NCBI GenBank assembly: GCA_002396805.1
Contig: DGYW01000047.1
Location: forward strand, 13,948-42,298
From: Firmicutes bacterium UBA4996
GTDB lineage: Bacteria > Bacillota > Limnochordia > Darwinibacteriales > Darwinibacteriaceae
Length of the DNA stretch: 28,351 nucleotides
Direction: 5' to 3'
Made by a program: the position numbers and the translations under genes. Shown piece by piece: positions 24,974-28,351 of this stretch (position 1 is the first letter of the stretch; every line of letters starts with the position of its first letter). The notes under the pieces were generated by a model, which was not told the origin of the DNA, ran no database searches, and worked only from the letters and a program-made list of their open reading frames with translations.

Positions 24974-25894
24974 ATGAGACGGATAGTAAGTGTCAGTATT
25001 GGGTCTTCCCAAAGGGATAGTACAGCAATTATTAATGTCTGTGGTGAGGACTTTTCGATTGAACGGATCGGAACGGATGGTGACATCCAAAAGGCCATCG
25101 CCTTGATCCAAAAGCTTGACGGCGAGGTGGCCGCCTTTGGGATGGGTGGAATCGATCTATACCTTTGGGGTGGAAATAGGCGCTTCATTTTGAGGGAAGC
25201 CAAAAAGATTGCCCAGGCGCCAAAGATCACTCCCATTGTAGATGGTTCTGGTCTGAAAAACACCTTAGAGCGGCGAGCCATTGAGTGTTTGGCTCGGGAG
25301 AACCCTGATATGTTTCGGGGCAAACGGGTGCTCTTGACGTGCGCAGTGGATCGTTTTGGCATGGCCCAGGCTTTGCAGGATACAGGATCCGAAGTACTCT
25401 ATGGTGACTTTATGTTCACATTAGGCGTGCCTCTACCGATCTATAAGCTTAAGGCTTTGGAAAGCGCGGTGGCAGTTTTCGCCCCCATGGTGGTGCAACT
25501 ACCCTTCCGCTGGCTCTATCCTATTGGGGCTAAGCAAGAAGAATCCCCTAAGAAGAATAAGTATGCTAAATTTTACGAATGGGCCGACATTATAGCCGGC
25601 GATTACCATATGATTCGGAAATATATGCCAGATGATCTTCGCGGTAAAACCATTATCACAAATACTATTACCCCTGCGGATGTAGATTTTTTGACGCAGC
25701 GTCAGATTCATGAGCTAATAACCACTACTCCTAGCCTCAACGGACGTTCTTTCGGCACCAACGTTATGGAAGGTTTGCTCGTGGCTCTGTTGGATAAACC
25801 TTTAGCGGAGATTACCCCCGATGATTATAACCACATGTTGGATAAAATTGGTTTTTCACCCCGGAGGGAGTTAATCGGTGTGCAAGCCCTCTAA
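24974..25894 (+). CDS. Quinate 5-dehydrogenase-like protein, function uncertain
   Basis: A 306-aa protein of a family usually labelled quinate 5-dehydrogenase in Bacillota genomes, to my knowledge without experimental support. Notable stretches are GMGGIDLYLWGGNRRF (56-71), DGSGLKNTLERR (90-101), a likely nucleotide-binding beta-loop-alpha KRVLLTCAVDRFGMAQAL (117-134), GDYHMIRKYMPDDLRGKTIITNT (209-231) and a Ser/Gly-rich GRSFGTNVMEG (257-267). No classic GxGxxG is seen, and no shikimate-pathway genes are nearby. Start ATG 24974 follows the HTH gene's stop by three bases, with AAAGGGG upstream, so the two are translationally linked. A dehydrogenase acting on a small metabolite sensed by the HTH protein is one possibility. 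Confidence 0.8.
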   Translation: MRRIVSVSIGSSQRDSTAIINVCGEDFSIERIGTDGDIQKAIALIQKLDGEVAAFGMGGIDLYLWGGNRRFILREAKKIAQAPKITPIVDGSGLKNTLERRAIECLARENPDMFRGKRVLLTCAVDRFGMAQALQDTGSEVLYGDFMFTLGVPLPIYKLKALESAVAVFAPMVVQLPFRWLYPIGAKQEESPKKNKYAKFYEWADIIAGDYHMIRKYMPDDLRGKTIITNTITPADVDFLTQRQIHELITTTPSLNGRSFGTNVMEGLLVALLDKPLAEITPDDYNHMLDKIGFSPRRELIGVQAL

Positions 25895-25913
25895 AACAGC
25901 TGAATATTGCAAG

Positions 25914-25960
25914 AAAAGGGCTCGTCACAGATGTATCCGCGTCTTGACATCCCTTTTTTT
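25914..25960 (+). terminator. Rho-independent terminator, overlapping the greA promoter
   Basis: AAAAGGG (25914-25920) pairs with CCCTTTT (25951-25957). Inner pairings GTCA/TGAC and AGA/TCT extend the stem, and the T-run continues to 25960. The 3' arm shares bases with the TTGACA of the next promoter. Confidence 0.65.
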
Positions 25961-25972
25961 GTTACTTATAAT
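25944..25972 (+). promoter_or_regulatory. Perfect consensus sigma-A promoter for greA-lysS
   Basis: TTGACA (25944-25949), exactly 17 bases and TATAAT (25967-25972): full consensus in both hexamers and spacer. The T-run of the upstream terminator forms part of the spacer. The start point would be near 25979, leaving a leader of about 87 bases before greA. Confidence 0.9.
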
Positions 25973-26065
25973 AGATGGAGCATTGAGAAGGATCTGTATA
26001 AGTTGAATGAGTTTATCACCCTTGGGTTGAAATGCTAGCATTACCTACAAAGGAGACTGAAACGT

Positions 26066-26545
26066 ATGGTTGATAAGGAAGTATTGTTAACTCCGGAGGG
26101 TTTAAAGAAATTAGAGTCTGAACTAGAAGTCCTCAAGACGGTTAAACGTCGAGAAGTGGCGGAGCGAATCAGTGCTGCATTGGACTTCGGCGACATCTCG
26201 GAGAACTCAGAGTATGATGATGCTAAGAACGAGCAAGCCTTTATTGAAGGTAGAATCTTAACTTTAGAAAAACTGCTACGGAACGCTAGAGTAATTGAAG
26301 CGGATGAAGATGAGGATGAGACCATCGTTTCTTTAGGGAAAAAAATCACATTGAAGGATTTAGAGACGTCTGATGTTTTCGAGTATCAGTTAGTGGGTTC
26401 AGCGGAAGCGGATCCCGCAGAGGCTAAAATTAGTAATGAATCACCGGTGGGGCAAGCCATTTTGGGGAAAACCCCAGGCACCATCGTGGAAGTAGAGGTC
26501 TTAGATGGGATTCTACAATATGAAATAGTGAAGGTTGCCAGATAA
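26066..26545 (+). CDS. greA: Transcription elongation factor GreA
   Basis: GreA (159 aa, standard length) enters the RNA polymerase secondary channel and stimulates cleavage of backtracked RNA. An N-terminal coiled coil (about 8-75) carries the tip acidic residues in [17 protein letters not shown], followed by a C-terminal FKBP-like domain (about 82-158, with [23 protein letters not shown]). AAAGGAG lies 10 bases before the ATG. It is followed by lysS after 16 bases, a common Bacillota arrangement, and both should be transcribed from the consensus promoter at 25944. Confidence 0.97.
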   Translation: MVDKEVLLTPEGLKKLESELEVLKTVKRREVAERISAALDFGDISENSEYDDAKNEQAFIEGRILTLEKLLRNARVIEADEDEDETIVSLGKKITLKDLETSDVFEYQLVGSAEADPAEAKISNESPVGQAILGKTPGTIVEVEVLDGILQYEIVKVAR

Positions 26546-26561
26546 ACAGGAGGTAGTCAAG

Positions 26562-28058
26562 TTGAACGACCAGCACATAGACCACACGGAAGACAGGACA
26601 GAGCTAAATGAACTCATGGCGGTGCGTAGAGAAAAGCTACAAGAGCTTCTTGATCTGGGCATTGATCCCTTTGGTGAGAAATTTGTTCGCACTCATACAG
26701 CTCAGGAGATCGTAGATAATTTTGAGGCTTTAGAAGAGCAAAAGACTGTGATAGCTGGACGAATCATGTCTATGCGTACCCATGGTAAGGCCAGTTTTGC
26801 AGATTTGATGGATCATACTGGTCGTATTCAACTCTATTTTCGCTCAGATACTCTGGGTGAAGAAGTCTATCAGCTTATGCAAAAACTGGACATTGGCGAT
26901 ATAGTGGGGATCACAGGACGGGTCTTTAGAACGCGTCGTGGTGAAATTAGTGTTGAGGTGCAAGACGTTAAGCTTTTATCCAAGTCTCTTCGCCCTCTGC
27001 CAGACAAATGGCATGGCTTGAAGGATGTAGATTTGCGTTATCGTCAGCGCTATGTGGATCTGATCGTTAACCCCGGGGTACGGGAAGTATTCGAGACTAG
27101 AAGTAAGATCATTCAAAGTATACGAAATTTCCTGACTGCACGAGGTTATATCGAGGTCGAGACCCCCATGTTAAACGTGATCGCAGGTGGAGCCAACGCG
27201 CGACCATTCACTACCCACCATAATGCGTTGGACATGGATATATTCTTGCGGATTGCTCCCGAACTTTACTTGAAACGGCTTTTAGTTGGTGGTTTTGATC
27301 GGGTTTTCGAGATCGGGAAGAACTTCCGAAATGAAGGCATTTCTACCAAGCATAATCCTGAGTATACCTCCTGCGAGCTTTATATGGCATACGGAGATGC
27401 TAGTGATATGATGGAAATCACTGAAGAGATCTTTGCTCATATTGCGCAAGAGGTGGTCGGTTCAACTAAGATTGTCTTCCAGGGACAAGAAATAGACTTG
27501 ACTCCTCCCTGGCCGAGGAAACCCATGTTGCAAGCTATTCAAGAGTTTTCTGGTGTGGATTTGACTGGTTTAAGCGATGCTGAAGCTAGGCAAAAGGCAA
27601 AGGAAAAGGGACTCACCGTAGAACCCAACGCTTCTTATGCTAATGTGGTTGAGGAATTCTTTGATGCCTTTGTTGAACCCAAACTCATTCAACCAATCTT
27701 CATTACCGATCATCCAGTCGAAGTAAGTCCGCTGGCAAAGCGGAAAAAGGATGATCCGACTGTAACTGATCGCTTTGAACCTTTTATTGTTACCTGGGAA
27801 GTGGCCAATGGTTTTACTGAACTAAATGATCCAATTGACCAAGAGCAGCGTTTTCGTCAACAAATGGAACAACGGGATCAAGGTGATGATGAGGCCCATA
27901 TGATGGACGAAGATTACATTCGAGCCCTAGAGTACGGTATGCCTCCTGCGGGTGGTCTCGGTTTAGGAATTGATCGTATGGTAATGTTGTTCACCGATTC
28001 GCCCTCCATTCGAGATGTTTTGCTGTTTCCCCATATGCGCCCAAGAAGCGACAAATAA
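26562..28058 (+). CDS. lysS: Lysyl-tRNA synthetase, class II
   Basis: Class II LysRS (498 aa): charges tRNA-Lys. An N-terminal OB-fold anticodon-binding domain (about 60-150) precedes the catalytic core with motif 1 around IEVETPMLN, motif 2 [15 protein letters not shown] and motif 3 [13 protein letters not shown], all intact. I start it at TTG 26562 because AGGAGG (26548-26553) lies 8 bases upstream; an in-frame TTG at 26535 lies before that site and inside the end of greA. A terminator follows immediately. Confidence 0.96.
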   Translation: MNDQHIDHTEDRTELNELMAVRREKLQELLDLGIDPFGEKFVRTHTAQEIVDNFEALEEQKTVIAGRIMSMRTHGKASFADLMDHTGRIQLYFRSDTLGEEVYQLMQKLDIGDIVGITGRVFRTRRGEISVEVQDVKLLSKSLRPLPDKWHGLKDVDLRYRQRYVDLIVNPGVREVFETRSKIIQSIRNFLTARGYIEVETPMLNVIAGGANARPFTTHHNALDMDIFLRIAPELYLKRLLVGGFDRVFEIGKNFRNEGISTKHNPEYTSCELYMAYGDASDMMEITEEIFAHIAQEVVGSTKIVFQGQEIDLTPPWPRKPMLQAIQEFSGVDLTGLSDAEARQKAKEKGLTVEPNASYANVVEEFFDAFVEPKLIQPIFITDHPVEVSPLAKRKKDDPTVTDRFEPFIVTWEVANGFTELNDPIDQEQRFRQQMEQRDQGDDEAHMMDEDYIRALEYGMPPAGGLGLGIDRMVMLFTDSPSIRDVLLFPHMRPRSDK

Positions 28059-28068
28059 GAAAAATAGG

Positions 28069-28091
28069 ACCCGCCTTTGGCGGGTTTTCTT
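28069..28091 (+). terminator. Rho-independent terminator after lysS
   Basis: ACCCGCC (28069-28075) pairs with GGCGGGT (28079-28085) around a TTT loop, followed by TTTCTTTATTT. Confidence 0.88.
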
Positions 28092-28351
28092 TATTTCGAC
28101 GAAAAGGAATATTTGACGAAAAACAGAGATAATAAAAGAAATAGACCGATTATGTCACCAAAAGTGCCAAATTCGAGGACTGGGCATCTTGATCCTGGTC
28201 CCGATAGGTGGTATATTAAGCATTGTCCTCAGCAACACGGTATTACAGATTACCGGCGAGGGCGGGAACAAAAGCACCTGTGCTTTTGAAAAGCTTAAGG
28301 CATTTATTCCTTGCCAGTTACCATTACATGGCAAAACCCAAAAGCATTTAT
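28092..28351 (+). other. Non-coding tail of window: candidate promoter and hairpins, no convincing gene
   Basis: TTGATC (28189-28194), 17 bases and TATATT (28212-28217) form a plausible sigma-A promoter directed out of the window. A 9-bp inverted repeat CAAAAGCAC/GTGCTTTTG (28269-28288) and TTGCCA/TGGCAA (28311-28316, 28329-28334) could fold in the resulting leader. One reading frame is open from 28117 to the window end and encodes a hydrophobic stretch (GLGILILVPIGGILSIVLSN), but it has no ATG and no good ribosome-binding site, so I do not call it a gene. Confidence 0.4.

Noticed and set aside
28077..28289. 70-codon plus-strand open frame after lysS
   Set aside because: It starts inside the lysS terminator, lacks a ribosome-binding site, and its composition does not look protein-like.

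Overview
The window is 28.35 kb of bacterial chromosome, almost certainly from a Bacillota (Firmicutes) of clostridial or neighbouring deep-branching grade. The evidence is gene order: htrA - CxxH/CxxC protein - rlmH - rex, then argS - YesL-like - pyrG - (...) - fba - rho - (...) - rpmE, then dus - (...) - greA - lysS. Strong AGGAGG ribosome-binding sites, frequent GTG/TTG starts and consensus sigma-A promoters agree with this. A folate C1 pair (folD and fhs), rex and lpd would suit an anaerobe or facultative anaerobe, but no diagnostic Wood-Ljungdahl enzyme (CO dehydrogenase/acetyl-CoA synthase) is present. I see no phage, IS element, CRISPR array or other obvious mobile DNA. All genes but one (4660-5280) lie on the + strand.

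Layout. 1-68: 3' part of a tRNA-Arg(CCG), then a terminator. 197-2758: three-gene ABC-2 exporter. 2838-4670: sugar isomerase-like TIM barrel, then folD, overlapped at its 3' end by a convergent membrane-anchored orphan gene. 5377-8277: a cobalamin riboswitch with a terminator-like expression platform, then btuF-btuC-btuD, with a UUCG terminator-like hairpin inside the start of btuC. 8334-9398: HtrA-type protease and terminator. 9464-13938: probable operon of CxxH/CxxC protein, rlmH, rex, lpd and fhs. 13930-18562: promoter plus tandem terminator-like hairpins as a leader, then argS, a YesL-like membrane protein, pyrG and a bifunctional-nuclease-family protein. 18642-19702: two unrecognised small genes. 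19734-23085: fba, rho and a LysM/M23 cell-wall hydrolase. 23101-23422: rpmE with its own promoter and terminator. 23444-25894: dus, then an operator-controlled pair made of an HTH protein and a quinate-dehydrogenase-like protein. 25944-28091: a perfect consensus promoter embedded in the upstream terminator, driving greA-lysS. The last ~260 bases hold a candidate promoter and hairpins but no convincing gene.

Most genes are housekeeping: translation (argS, lysS, rlmH, rpmE, dus, tRNA), transcription (rho, greA), C1/folate, nucleotide and carbon metabolism, and B12 uptake. The most notable departures are: a CTP synthase whose glutaminase nucleophile Cys is replaced by Ala while the rest of the triad is kept; an arginyl-tRNA synthetase with the HIGH-type motif changed to NVVN while KMSKR is kept; the HTH/quinate-dehydrogenase-like pair with a dyad at its transcription start; and the possible attenuator between btuF and btuCD.
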